Below are positions 1-8,303 of a stretch of 46,352 nt of DNA, in pieces. The notes under the pieces are model-generated. The model ran no database searches and had not been told where the DNA came from. It saw nothing but the letters and a program-made list of their open reading frames with translations. Source of the stretch: CAZOVB01 sp964583095 (GTDB lineage: Bacteria; Planctomycetota; Phycisphaerae; SM23-33); the NCBI GenBank assembly GCA_964583095.1, contig CAZOVB010000032.1, forward strand, positions 1 through 46,352. The letters run 5' to 3'. How positions within the stretch are numbered: the stretch's first letter is position 1; the number at the start of each line of letters is the position of its first letter. Made by a program: the position numbers and the translations under genes.

Positions 1-2
1 TC

Positions 3-590
3 GTCACCGACGATGCCGAACTTGCCCGCCTTTGCCGCGGGATGGCCAATCAGGGAAAGCTTGACCCGGCAGGAGACATCCACCAGATTCTCGGATACAA
101 CTACCGTCTCAACGAAGTGGCCGCCGCGATCGGCGTAATTCAGATGCAGCGGTTCGATGACCTGCTTGCCAAACGCCGGGCCGTTGCCCATGCATACAAT
201 GAATGTCTCGCCGGCGTTTGTGAACTTCACCTTCCCCCCTGCCCTGCTCCGGCAGAATCGAGCTGGTTCGTGTATGTGGTTCGACTGGCCGATTCCTACA
301 GTCCCGAGGATCGAACCCAGCTTCGAAAGCTGCTAAAGGCCAAGGGTATCCAGTGCCAGACGTACTTTCGGCCGATCCATCTTCAGCCCAGTCTGCAGGA
401 GCTTTCGCTGCCGCAAAGGCCGCTCCCGATGACCGAATTGATCGGCAACCGCACGCTTTCGCTCCCCTTCTACGGAGACCTCAGCCAGGCTCAGGTCGCA
501 TGGATCTGCAATCAGATCAAGGATGCGATCTGCAAGCTGGGTCTCCGCAGGGTCCCTGCACATAAAGATACGCGGCGCAGCCGAATCTGA
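3..590 (+). CDS. DegT/DnrJ/EryC1/StrS family aminotransferase, C-terminal part
   Basis: This is the 3' end of a PLP-dependent sugar aminotransferase; the reading frame is open from the window edge, so the N-terminal part with the PLP lysine is missing. The segment GYNYRLNEVAAAIG (about 24 residues in) is the family's typical loop after the lysine, followed by the helix that begins a run of Arg/Lys and the small C-terminal domain (WFVYVVRL, then FRPIHLQP). Enzymes of this family transfer an amino group to a keto-sugar for surface polysaccharide or LPS-like glycans. The exact sugar cannot be read from this part. The last 20 residues are rich in Arg and look like an unstructured tail. The next gene starts 89 bp downstream on the same strand. 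Confidence 0.9.
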   Translation, partial: VTDDAELARLCRGMANQGKLDPAGDIHQILGYNYRLNEVAAAIGVIQMQRFDDLLAKRRAVAHAYNECLAGVCELHLPPCPAPAESSWFVYVVRLADSYSPEDRTQLRKLLKAKGIQCQTYFRPIHLQPSLQELSLPQRPLPMTELIGNRTLSLPFYGDLSQAQVAWICNQIKDAICKLGLRRVPAHKDTRRSRI

Positions 591-679
591 TCCTGCATGG
601 CCCCCGGGCCGACGAATAGTTCAGCCCTGTGCGCATAGGATACAAATGAAATAGTGCGCTTGACAGGGAGAGTGACTTC

Positions 680-1507
680 ATGGCTGGAATTATCGGAATC
701 ATTACCCTACTTACGGTATTGGCCTTGTCGCTGTTTATCACGAGACTGGCATCGCTTGCCCTTTCAATGACGGGCCTTTCGGAGCAGGCCGCGATGTTCC
801 AGGCCCGGTCGGCCTTTACCGGGACAGGCTTTACCACCTCCGAGAGCGAACAGATCGTGAACCACCCGGTGCGCAGGAGGATCGTCATGATCCTCATGGT
901 CCTACGCAGTGCGGGGCTGGTGACAATCGTGATTTCCGTCCTTCTTTCCTTTGTGGGAACCGGGCCTGAGGCGGATCGTTTCATGCGATTGCTCTGGCTG
1001 ATCGGCGGCTCGGTGGCGGTGCTTCTTATCTCCCACATTCCCCTGGTCAAGCGTGCGATGGAGCATCTGATGGGCTGGGCGCTGAACCGATGGACCGACC
1101 TGAATGTGCGCGACTATGCAAGACTTCTCAAGCTCTCGGGGGATTACAACGTTACGGAGATCCAGGTTCAGCAGGATGACTGGGTGGAAGGAAAGCAACT
1201 GCGGGACTGCGACCTGGCTGACGAGGGGGTAACCGTGCTGGGCATCGAAAGATCCAACGGAGATTATGTCGGAGCTCCCAGAGGGTCCTCGGATGTGCAG
1301 GCCGGCGATACCTTGATCCTCTACGGACGGGCCGAGACGCTTTCCAACCTCGCTCAGCGACGTCAGGGCGGTCAGGGAGATGTCCAGCACGCCCAGGCCG
1401 TGGGAGACCAGCAGCGCCATGTCCAACAGGAGCAGCAGCAGGAACACAAGCGCAAGCAAGACGAGCAACAGGAGCAGGAAAAGGAGATCTCTGCCGGGAA
1501 GCAGTGA
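680..1507 (+). CDS. Membrane protein with TrkA-C (RCK-C) domain and charged Gln-rich tail
   Basis: A 275-residue protein with an N-terminal membrane segment (about 2-25), two more hydrophobic segments (about 72-93 and 103-125), and a cytoplasmic domain at about 150-230 that reads as a TrkA-C/RCK-C ligand-binding domain (EIQVQQDDWVEGKQL, then VQAGDTLILYGR). The stretch SAFTGTGFTT near residue 50 resembles the pore-loop pattern of Trk/Ktr K+ transporters, but the protein is far too short to be a whole TrkH. The final 45 residues are almost only Gln, Glu, Lys, Arg and His. TrkA-C domains bind nucleotides and gate ion transport. A role in ion sensing or transport is an inference. An ATG with GGGAG upstream supports the start. 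It converges on the GH130 gene 13 bp away. Confidence 0.75.
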   Translation: MAGIIGIITLLTVLALSLFITRLASLALSMTGLSEQAAMFQARSAFTGTGFTTSESEQIVNHPVRRRIVMILMVLRSAGLVTIVISVLLSFVGTGPEADRFMRLLWLIGGSVAVLLISHIPLVKRAMEHLMGWALNRWTDLNVRDYARLLKLSGDYNVTEIQVQQDDWVEGKQLRDCDLADEGVTVLGIERSNGDYVGAPRGSSDVQAGDTLILYGRAETLSNLAQRRQGGQGDVQHAQAVGDQQRHVQQEQQQEHKRKQDEQQEQEKEISAGKQ

Positions 1508-1520
1508 CCTGTGTTCTGGC

Positions 1521-2441
1521 TTACGCAACCTCCAGGTTTTTGAGAATCTCGCTCATTGAGCATTTTGCCAGGCAGACGCACGTGTCGGCCGCGCCGTAAT
1601 ACATCCAGATCTCATCGCCTCGCAAGAGCGTTCCTGTCGGGAATACAACGTTGGGCATCAAGCCGGATATCTCGTACTGCTCCGTCGGTTTGAAGATGCA
1701 CTCTTCGCTGCGGGCAAGGATCTTGTGAGGCTTGTCCAGATCCAGCATCGCCGCTCCCACCCGGTATACCCTCCTGCCGCCATAGAGCTTGACCCCGTGG
1801 TAGAGCAGGAGCCAACCCTGCCGGGTTTCAATCGGCGGCGGGCCGGTTCCGACGGTTACGGCATCCCAGGCAGGGCCCCTGCCCTCGGTCAAGACACAGT
1901 GCGGTTCGCCCCAGTAGATCAGATCTTCGGAGAACGCCAGCCAGATATTCTCAATACCTCCCCCGGCATCGGGCCTGTGAAGGGCCGCCCATCGACCACC
2001 GATCCTCCTTGGAAACAGCGCAGCATCCTTATTGCTCGGGGAGAAGATCAAGCCGATGCGCTCGGCCTCAACCAGGTCTTCACTGCGAGCCAACCCCACG
2101 GCGGTCCCCGCTGGTGAATGGGCCGAGTAGGTGATGTACCAGCAGTCTTCTTCGGCCAGCCAGATGACACGTGGGTCTTCACATCCCCACTTTTCGTAAT
2201 GCAGGCTCGGGTCTTCGTAATGCAGGATCGGCTCGGACTCGATCCGCCAGTTGTCCACCCCATTATCGCTTCGCGCGACGTGTATGGCCGAATGCCCCGA
2301 GGCGTATTCCACGCGCAGAAGCAGAACCACCTGGTCCCCCTGCAGGGTCGCCCCGGGATTGAGTACTGCCTCGGCGGGAATCGGCATGTCCTCGGCGACA
2401 AGGATCGGATTCTGCGGGCTCCGTTGGAAGATCGTCTTCAT
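1521..2441 (-). CDS. Glycoside hydrolase family 130 protein (beta-mannoside phosphorylase or glycosidase)
   Basis: A 306-residue five-bladed beta-propeller enzyme of family GH130. Visible family marks are the N-terminal NPIL and ALNPGA-like strands, KWGCEDPR at residues 85-91, the DAALFP segment, and a C-terminal WMYYGAADTCVCLA blade. GH130 members phosphorolyse or hydrolyse beta-mannosides such as mannosyl-glucose or mannosyl-GlcNAc; which one applies here cannot be read. No signal peptide is seen, so it is probably cytoplasmic. Its ATG overlaps the atpG stop codon (ATGA), making it the last gene of the long carbon/ATPase operon and probably translationally coupled. No terminator fits in the 13 bp before the convergent neighbour. 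Confidence 0.88.
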   Translation of the reverse strand: MKTIFQRSPQNPILVAEDMPIPAEAVLNPGATLQGDQVVLLLRVEYASGHSAIHVARSDNGVDNWRIESEPILHYEDPSLHYEKWGCEDPRVIWLAEEDCWYITYSAHSPAGTAVGLARSEDLVEAERIGLIFSPSNKDAALFPRRIGGRWAALHRPDAGGGIENIWLAFSEDLIYWGEPHCVLTEGRGPAWDAVTVGTGPPPIETRQGWLLLYHGVKLYGGRRVYRVGAAMLDLDKPHKILARSEECIFKPTEQYEISGLMPNVVFPTGTLLRGDEIWMYYGAADTCVCLAKCSMSEILKNLEVA

Positions 2442-3328
2442 AGCTGGTCCTTCTTTACGGCCTCGAAGCCGGCCATTACGTCCAGGAGCTCCGATGTGAT
2501 TTCAGCCTGCCTGCGTTGCTGGTAACGGGTTTCAAGGCCTGCGAGCCTATCCTCAATGTTCCTCTGTGCTGCTTGCATGGAAGAGAGACGACTTGCATTT
2601 TCGGCAGCCATCGAGGCCGCAAAGGCGCGGTAGAGCACCACGAAGAGGTATTGGCGAATCAGCGATGCCGGCAGCGTATCCGGTTCGGTGCGGAAATCCG
2701 GCAGAACCTTCGTAACCCAGGGCTTGCGGCGAAGCTCCCGGAGCCATTCCAGATCCAGTGGAAGAACCCTGCGGGTCACGGGCTTATAAGAGGCCCCGCC
2801 TGTTGGCATGTTATGGAACACCACAATGCGCCCTACATCCTGCTTGCGGCGATATTCCTGGAAGGACAGGAGCAGATCCTGGACTCTCTCCGCTGCGCCG
2901 GCGATGCTTCGCGGCAGGGAAACACTGCGGGACACCTCCCGGCCCTGGGCGGCAACATCTCCGGCCAGCCGGTTGCCCGCTGCAAAGTAGATGACCTGCG
3001 AAGCATTCCACTCTGCCAGCGTTTCCATTGCGTGGTTTTGGATGCGGGCGTTGAATTGGCCGACCATGCCCTGGTCGGATCCAAAGAGAATCGCGAGAGT
3101 CCTTTCGGGCCTGTCCGAAGCATCGGAACGCAGGATGACCTGGGCATGGGTCGAATGCAGGAAAATCCGAAAGCCCATTTCGACGGTTTGGTAGTACTGC
3201 TCGAGAGACTCAGCCGCCTGGGAATACTGCCGGATATTGACCGCAGCCAGGCCCTTCATCGTCTTAACGACCGAAAGCAGGTCACGTGCGGTGTCGACCT
3301 TGCCGCGAAGTTGTTCAAGAGTCTGCAT
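2438..3328 (-). CDS. atpG: N-ATPase (F-type) gamma subunit
   Basis: A 296-residue central-stalk subunit that couples rotation of the c-ring to the catalytic alpha/beta head. The N-terminal helix reads QLRGKVDTARDLLSVVKTMKGLAAVNI, which fits the family pattern of an Ile/Leu-rich helix with a KTMK motif, and the C-terminal helix ends in SELLDVMAGFEAV. The start was set at the ATG at 3328, preceded by AGGAGGG, rather than at a longer upstream frame with Arg-rich sequence. It overlaps atpA by 14 bp and the GH130 gene by 4 bp. The sequence is more divergent than usual for a gamma subunit, as expected of N-type ATPases. Confidence 0.9.
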   Translation of the reverse strand: MQTLEQLRGKVDTARDLLSVVKTMKGLAAVNIRQYSQAAESLEQYYQTVEMGFRIFLHSTHAQVILRSDASDRPERTLAILFGSDQGMVGQFNARIQNHAMETLAEWNASQVIYFAAGNRLAGDVAAQGREVSRSVSLPRSIAGAAERVQDLLLSFQEYRRKQDVGRIVVFHNMPTGGASYKPVTRRVLPLDLEWLRELRRKPWVTKVLPDFRTEPDTLPASLIRQYLFVVLYRAFAASMAAENASRLSSMQAAQRNIEDRLAGLETRYQQRRQAEITSELLDVMAGFEAVKKDQL

Positions 3329-4907
3329 CCGAGCCCTCCTGGCCGGAGCCCGAGGGCCCCTGCCGGCTCTCTTGTTTCCCGGTGACCTGTTCCACGGCCT
3401 CATCGGCCAGATCACGAAGCGCCTGGCGATCTTCTTCTTTGAGCTCTTGCCCGTCGTTGATACGCCGGGCCAACTCGGATTGTTTGTCCTTCAGCAAATG
3501 GTGCAGCTTCTTTTCGACCTGGGCAACTTTCTCAAGCTCCACCTCGTCCAGAAGCCCTTCACTTACAGCAAAGAGCAAGGAGATCTGCTCAGCCGCACTG
3601 AGCGTGTCGTACTGGTCCTGCTTCATGACCGCCCGGACCCTTCGTCCGTGCTGAAGGTTCTTTCGCTGTTTCTCCTCGAGCCGAGTTCCGTAGCGACTGA
3701 ACCGCTCGAGCTCTTCGAACTGGGAATAGGCCAGCCGCAGATCTCCAGCCGTCTCACGGAACGGGTCCAACTGCGCTTTGCCCCCGACGCGGCTGACACT
3801 TCGACCCACATCCACGGCGGGCAGTTGGCCCTGTTGAAACAGCGTGGGCGAAAGGTAGATCTGTCCGTCGGTTATCGATATCAGGTTGGTGGGGATATAG
3901 GCAGAGATGTTCTGTGCCTGCGTTTCGACAATCGGCAATGCGGTTACTGATCCACCGCCGAGAGATTCATTCAGATGCGTCGCCCGTTCCAGCAGGCGGG
4001 AATGGATGTAGAAGATGTCTCCTGGGTAAGCTTCGCGACCGGGGGGACGCCGCAGCAACAGGGAAAGCTCCCGATAGGCGCGGGCGTGTCGGGTCAGGTC
4101 GTCGAAAACCACCAGAACATCCTCGCCCTTGTGCATAAGATGTTCGGCCATGCTCATCGCGGCATACGGGGCTGCGAACCTCAGGCCCGGAGCGTCCTCG
4201 CCGCCGGCAACGACGACGGCGGTGTACTCCATCGCGCCGCGTCCTTCCAGATCGGCGATCACCTTGGCCACTGCGCTCTTGCGCCGACCGATCGCACAGT
4301 AGATGCACGTCACGTTCGACTGGGCTTGATTGACGATGGTAGCCGTCGCGATGGCGGTCTTGCCCGTCTGCCGATCACCGACGATCAACTCCCTCTGGCC
4401 CCTCCCAATCGGAATCAGCGCGTCGACCACCTTGATTCCCGTCTGAAGCGGCTGGGTGACGGGGTCGCGGTCCAGGATGTCCGGGGCCGGCCTCTCTATC
4501 TCGAGCCGTTCACTCGTGTCCACAGCCCCCTTGCCGTCCAGAGCCCTGCCGACGGGGTCCAGGACGCGACCGACCACGGCCTTGCCGACAGGCACGTCCA
4601 TGACCCGCCGGGTCCTTCGGGCTCTGTCTCCGGCCTCGATTCCTTCGCTGCGGTCCAGCATGACCACGCCCAGTTGCGTTGGATCCAGGTTGAACGCCAG
4701 ACCCATCTTGCCTCCCGGGAAACGAATCAGTTCCTCCGCCTGGGTTTTGGGAAGCCCATCCACGAGCACCACCGAGTCCAGCACCTGTGCTACCCTTCCG
4801 ACTTCCTCGGCCCGCAGGCGGGTTTCGGTCCGGTCAAGGCCTGACCGAATCGAATGCTCAATGCTCTCCAGCAAGGGCGAAAGCGAGTTCCGGTCAAAGT
4901 CGTTCAT
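3315..4907 (-). CDS. atpA: N-ATPase (F-type) alpha subunit
   Basis: A 530-residue regulatory nucleotide-binding subunit of the F1 head. The P-loop GDRQTGKT lies at residues 177-184, and the family segment AMEYTAVVVAGGEDAPGLRFAAPYA follows in two blocks around 230-250. The C-terminal tail (from about 505) is a short charged extension. The ATG overlaps the atpF stop by 4 bp and the stop overlaps atpG by 14 bp. Together with atpD it gives the alpha3beta3 hexamer on the cytoplasmic side of the membrane. Confidence 0.97.
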   Translation of the reverse strand: MNDFDRNSLSPLLESIEHSIRSGLDRTETRLRAEEVGRVAQVLDSVVLVDGLPKTQAEELIRFPGGKMGLAFNLDPTQLGVVMLDRSEGIEAGDRARRTRRVMDVPVGKAVVGRVLDPVGRALDGKGAVDTSERLEIERPAPDILDRDPVTQPLQTGIKVVDALIPIGRGQRELIVGDRQTGKTAIATATIVNQAQSNVTCIYCAIGRRKSAVAKVIADLEGRGAMEYTAVVVAGGEDAPGLRFAAPYAAMSMAEHLMHKGEDVLVVFDDLTRHARAYRELSLLLRRPPGREAYPGDIFYIHSRLLERATHLNESLGGGSVTALPIVETQAQNISAYIPTNLISITDGQIYLSPTLFQQGQLPAVDVGRSVSRVGGKAQLDPFRETAGDLRLAYSQFEELERFSRYGTRLEEKQRKNLQHGRRVRAVMKQDQYDTLSAAEQISLLFAVSEGLLDEVELEKVAQVEKKLHHLLKDKQSELARRINDGQELKEEDRQALRDLADEAVEQVTGKQESRQGPSGSGQEGSDADS

Positions 4908-5749
4908 TGCGAAGCTTCCTCCCCGTGCTTTTCATCCTGGGCGGCATTATCCGAAGCTTCCGGATCCGCCTCTTTTTGCTTGCCCTTTCCGCCGCGGATC
5001 TGCTGCTCTATTTCCTGGTCAATTCTCTCGGTCAACTCGTCGAGATATTCATCGACATTCCACCGCAGGGCCCATCCGTCGGCCTGGAGTTCCAGCCCGC
5101 AGATGAGACCTTCCTCAGTTTCTTCCTGGACGTTCTCGAGCTCCAGTTGATCGCGCACGACTTCCAGAAGAGAGTGGCGATCTTCTTCATCGAGCGACCA
5201 GGCGGAGCGGAGCGTCAGTTCCTGCCGGTCGGAAAGGGCCTCGGAAATCTCCTCGGTCTCCGAAGTTTCCAGGTTCCGGAGTTTGTCCCGGAAGACCGCT
5301 ACGACCTGTTTCTGGAGGTCCCGTTGGGCAAGATCCGTCAAGACCTGCCGGGCTATGCCGCAGATGTGCCTGGAGGCCTGACGGCGAAGGCCGTCCAGGA
5401 AGCTGCTCTGCTGAGTCTTGAGGGAATCGACCCAGTTGCTCCGCTGCTCCTGAACGTCCCGACGGGCCTGGGCGGTCAGTTCCTGGCGTTGCTGCCGGGC
5501 CCGATCGCGAGCCTGTTGAAGGATCTCCTCTCGCTGCTGCTGAAGTTGCTCCTGCTTCCGGCGGTGCTTGCGTGCTTCCTCCTCGGCCTGGTCCTGTTGT
5601 TCCTGTGCCTGGCGGAACTGGCTTTCGATCCGTTCCTTTCTTTCATCCATCGCGCGGATGATCCGATCATAGAGCAGCCACTTGAGCAGCCCGATGAGAA
5701 TCAGGAAGTTCACGATCTGTGCAGCTACGGTAAACCAGTCAACAAGCAT
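4904..5749 (-). CDS. atpF: N-ATPase b subunit with delta-like C-terminal region
   Basis: A 281-residue peripheral stalk subunit. One membrane helix lies at about residues 5-25, followed by a very long Gln/Glu/Arg coiled coil to about 150. The last third contains LICGLELQADGWALRWNV, which matches the C-terminal beta motif of F-ATPase delta subunits (LIGG..L..GD..ID). No separate delta gene is present in the operon, which is typical of N-type ATPases with a fused b/delta stalk. The ATG at 5749 was preferred over a GTG 9 bp upstream because GAGGTGA sits at proper distance from the ATG. It overlaps atpA by 4 bp. Confidence 0.9.
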   Translation of the reverse strand: MLVDWFTVAAQIVNFLILIGLLKWLLYDRIIRAMDERKERIESQFRQAQEQQDQAEEEARKHRRKQEQLQQQREEILQQARDRARQQRQELTAQARRDVQEQRSNWVDSLKTQQSSFLDGLRRQASRHICGIARQVLTDLAQRDLQKQVVAVFRDKLRNLETSETEEISEALSDRQELTLRSAWSLDEEDRHSLLEVVRDQLELENVQEETEEGLICGLELQADGWALRWNVDEYLDELTERIDQEIEQQIRGGKGKQKEADPEASDNAAQDEKHGEEASQ

Positions 5750-5791
5750 TGTCGTCACCTCGAAGGCGGAAAGGAATCAATCCGCCGAGAT

Positions 5792-6064
5792 TCATCCGGC
5801 GATCGCATTCCAGAAGGGATTGGCGAAGATGATGATCAAAGCGACAACGAAGCAGTAGATCGCGGTGGACTCCACCATGGCCAGACCCACAAAGAGCGTA
5901 CGGCTGATCGTTCCGGATTCATCGGGTTGCTGTGCGATGGCTCGCAGCGCTTCGGCCAGCGCTCTGCCTTCTCCCAAGGCCGGACCGATGGAACCCAATG
6001 CGATCGTAATGCCCGAGGTGAAGATCGATATCATCGCTACGAGGGTGGCACTATCCATTTTCAT
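5792..6064 (-). CDS. atpE: N-ATPase c subunit (rotor ring)
   Basis: A 90-residue hairpin of two membrane helices that forms the ion-carrying ring. Helix 1 contains GSIGPALGEG with a Glu at position 32, and helix 2 has MVESTAIY with E65, S66, T67 and Y70. In Na+-binding c subunits such as that of Ilyobacter the ligands are Q32, V63, E65, S66, T67 and Y70. Here the outer set is kept but position 32 is Glu, giving two carboxylates per site, a pattern known from N-type ATPases. Na+ versus H+ use is therefore open. An ATG with GCAGGAG upstream fits; the gene overlaps atpB by 14 bp. Confidence 0.96.
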   Translation of the reverse strand: MKMDSATLVAMISIFTSGITIALGSIGPALGEGRALAEALRAIAQQPDESGTISRTLFVGLAMVESTAIYCFVVALIIIFANPFWNAIAG

Positions 6065-6809
6065 GACTCCTGCCTGATTGGCTCTGTCCGGGTTCGTTGC
6101 CCTGGTGGGTTACTGAACTCTTCTGCTGCTCATTCTGGTAGGCCTCGGTTCCGGAGGTGATATAGACCATGGCCAGGACCGCAAAGATGTAGGCCTGGAT
6201 CATCCCCGTAAGCAGACCAAGGGCTCGCATGAAGACCGGGAAGATCAGCGGCGCCAGTGCGACCAGAATGGCCACGATCTTGGTCCCGCTCATGATGTTG
6301 CCGAAAAGGCGAACCGCCAGGGCCAGTGTTCGTGAAAGCTCGCCGATGACATGAAACGGCAACATCAACGGGTGCGGACTGACGTAGTGCTTGAGAAACG
6401 CCTTGACGCCCTGCCGGGCGATCCCAAAGGCCGGGACGGCGAAGAATACGCAAATCGCCAGGCCCGCGGTGGTCGACAGCGAGGCGGTCGGCGGAATATA
6501 ACCCGGCACGATGGTCAGGGCATTGCATGTGCCGATGAGCAAGAGCAGTGTGCCGATGAAGGGCAGATAACGACTGGGTTGGTGGCCTGCGATGTTCCGA
6601 ATCTGGTTACGAAGAAAATCGACCACGATTTCCAGCAGATTCTGCCAGCGGGAGACTGTCTGGTCACTTCGCAGCTTTCGTGTGACCAGCCAGGAACCGC
6701 CTACGATCAGCAGCATCGTAGCCCATGTGTAAACAATCGTCGCGTTGAGCTTCAGCCAGCCCCACTGCCAGTAGACCACTTCATCCGGACTGATCTGTGT
6801 AAGATCCAT
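6051..6809 (-). CDS. atpB: N-ATPase a subunit (ion channel, stator)
   Basis: A 252-residue polytopic membrane protein that provides the half-channels next to the c-ring. The essential arginine is visible as R167 in AVRLFGNIMSG, the family's core motif, and further hydrophobic helices precede and follow (for instance residues 28-43, 82-105, 113-130, 176-195, 200-218). The start ATG at 6809 was chosen because the upstream frame overlaps atpR and lacks hydrophobic features. The C-terminal 30 residues are hydrophilic and Gln/Ser-rich. It follows atpR by 4 bp and overlaps atpE by 14 bp. Confidence 0.96.
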   Translation of the reverse strand: MDLTQISPDEVVYWQWGWLKLNATIVYTWATMLLIVGGSWLVTRKLRSDQTVSRWQNLLEIVVDFLRNQIRNIAGHQPSRYLPFIGTLLLLIGTCNALTIVPGYIPPTASLSTTAGLAICVFFAVPAFGIARQGVKAFLKHYVSPHPLMLPFHVIGELSRTLALAVRLFGNIMSGTKIVAILVALAPLIFPVFMRALGLLTGMIQAYIFAVLAMVYITSGTEAYQNEQQKSSVTHQGNEPGQSQSGRSHENG

Positions 6810-6813
6810 GGCT

Positions 6814-7104
6814 TCATGATTCCTTTTTGACCGGCCCGGCCGGCAGGAGGCCCAGCAGAACAAGACGTGTCAGGACGAAGCCCACAAGCGCCAGGGCAGC
6901 GGCCTCCCACCGCCACAGGCTCAGTGCTCCAAAGCCTGCCAGAACCGTTGTCGTACGAAGAGCCAGGCTGGCAAAGAGGAGTCTCCACGGCCTGGACGAA
7001 GCCAGGACGCGCCGGGTCGTCCACCACAGGCCTCCGAAGAAGAGAAGCCCCAGGGCAATTCCCGTTCCCAGGCCGACCGGCAGCAATTGAACCAGTTCGT
7101 TCAT
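6814..7104 (-). CDS. atpR: N-ATPase assembly/accessory membrane subunit AtpR
   Basis: A 96-residue protein with three predicted membrane helices (about 7-27, 42-61, 68-88). Two arginines lie inside hydrophobic stretches: R50 in FASLALRTTT and R80 in FVLTRLVLL. AtpR is a hallmark of N-ATPase operons and has been proposed to pair its buried arginines with the c-subunit carboxylates during ring assembly. Position just upstream of atpB is the standard place for the gene. The ATG overlaps the stop of the antiporter gene (ATGA), so translation is probably coupled to it. The longer open frame upstream is discarded because it runs through the antiporter gene. Confidence 0.85.
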   Translation of the reverse strand: MNELVQLLPVGLGTGIALGLLFFGGLWWTTRRVLASSRPWRLLFASLALRTTTVLAGFGALSLWRWEAAALALVGFVLTRLVLLGLLPAGPVKKES

Positions 7105-8303
7105 TGCGTGACTCCTTCCTTGTGCTTCTGCAGCATCCAGCGAAGCAGGACGGGGCCTACCACGCACGTGACAGCGCTGACCAGAACCATTCCCGAATAC
7201 AACGACTTGTCGACGATGCCCCGGGCCAGACCCTTTTGCATGATGATCATGGTAATCTCCGCTCGGGGTATCATACTCAGGCCAAGAGCCGCCGCCCCAA
7301 GCCAGCCGGTGTAAAGCCTGGCTGGAAGTGTCGTTCCCACGATCTTGCCGACAATGGCAGCCGGCAGGAGGATGGCTCCGATTACCAGCCCTGCTGCGAG
7401 ACTGGACGGCGCCAGGGCCAAGCCGATCCCGATGAAGAAAAACGGCGTAAACAGTTCGTAGAGCGAGGTAAAAGACGCCTCCAGCTTCACCCGCTCTGGG
7501 TCGCGACTGAAGGCCAGACCGGCAAAGAATGCCCCGATGGCAAGGCTGAAACCCAGGACACCCGCCAGGGCAGCAATGATGAATCCGATTCCCGCTACGA
7601 CCAGCATGGGATCCGGAGCGGACTCGATCTTTCGGCAGAACGCCGTGATCCGTTTTTCGGCCACCAGCGAAAACACCATGCAGAACAGGACAAAGCCGAT
7701 CAGTTTTGCTCCAAACAACCCGGCCTCCCAAAGCGTGACCTTTACCAGATCCCCCTGACCCCGTATGGCCGGAAGGATCGCGAAAAGCAGACCCAGAAAG
7801 ATTACGCCTGAAATGTCATCCAGTTCCGCCACGTCGAGAAACCTCTCGCCGTTGGTGGAGTTGATCGCCCGGGCCTCGTGCCATATGCGCGAGGGAATCC
7901 CCACGCTTGTCGCCGTCATGGCCACGGCAACAAGCACGCTGCCCACGGTATCCAAACCCAGCAGCCTGCCTGCAAGGTAGCCCGCTGCTGCGCTGGCCGG
8001 AATGTTGCACAGCCAGATAAAGCTCGCACAACGAAGCTGCGAAATCAGTTCCCGCAGGTTGCTCTCCAGGCCCACGCGAAAGAGCAGCACTACAATGCCG
8101 ATCTTGGCCAGGAACTCCAGGACCTCATGCCCCATCTGCCCCAGGGGCATGACCGAATCATTCAGTACGCGAACGGCCAGGCCCAGAATCAGGTAGCCGA
8201 TCAGTGGCGGCAGGTGCAGGTGTTCCAGCGCGCTCTTGGTGAGGATCGACAGGGCGATCAATGTTCCGATCAGGAGAACCAGCAGCGGCAGATGCTCACT
8301 CAC
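7101..8303 (-). CDS. CPA2-family cation/proton antiporter embedded in the ATPase operon
   Basis: A 400-residue membrane protein with about 12 hydrophobic segments and the architecture of CPA2 monovalent cation:proton antiporters (KefB/NapA-like). Family marks are ATSVGI at 131-136, the paired aspartates D162-D163 in AELDDISG, and SMIPRAEI with R347. The Asp-Asp pair is seen in electrogenic exchangers such as NapA and NhaA; the Arg in PRAE instead of a Lys resembles other branches, so ion and stoichiometry are open. There is no C-terminal TrkA-N domain. A GTG start with AAGGAGAG upstream fits. It overlaps atpQ by 8 bp and atpR by 4 bp, placing an antiporter between two ATPase genes that are normally adjacent. 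Confidence 0.93.
   Translation of the reverse strand: MSEHLPLLVLLIGTLIALSILTKSALEHLHLPPLIGYLILGLAVRVLNDSVMPLGQMGHEVLEFLAKIGIVVLLFRVGLESNLRELISQLRCASFIWLCNIPASAAAGYLAGRLLGLDTVGSVLVAVAMTATSVGIPSRIWHEARAINSTNGERFLDVAELDDISGVIFLGLLFAILPAIRGQGDLVKVTLWEAGLFGAKLIGFVLFCMVFSLVAEKRITAFCRKIESAPDPMLVVAGIGFIIAALAGVLGFSLAIGAFFAGLAFSRDPERVKLEASFTSLYELFTPFFFIGIGLALAPSSLAAGLVIGAILLPAAIVGKIVGTTLPARLYTGWLGAAALGLSMIPRAEITMIIMQKGLARGIVDKSLYSGMVLVSAVTCVVGPVLLRWMLQKHKEGVTQ

Noticed and set aside
599..610. GC palindrome after the aminotransferase gene
   Set aside because: GGCCC/GGGCC with a 2-nt loop cannot form a stable hairpin and has no T-run.
4787..6160. 457-residue plus-strand frame opposite atpF, atpE and part of atpB
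   Set aside because: It lies entirely antisense to well-supported ATPase genes; such frames arise from codon bias in GC-rich DNA. No family motif seen.
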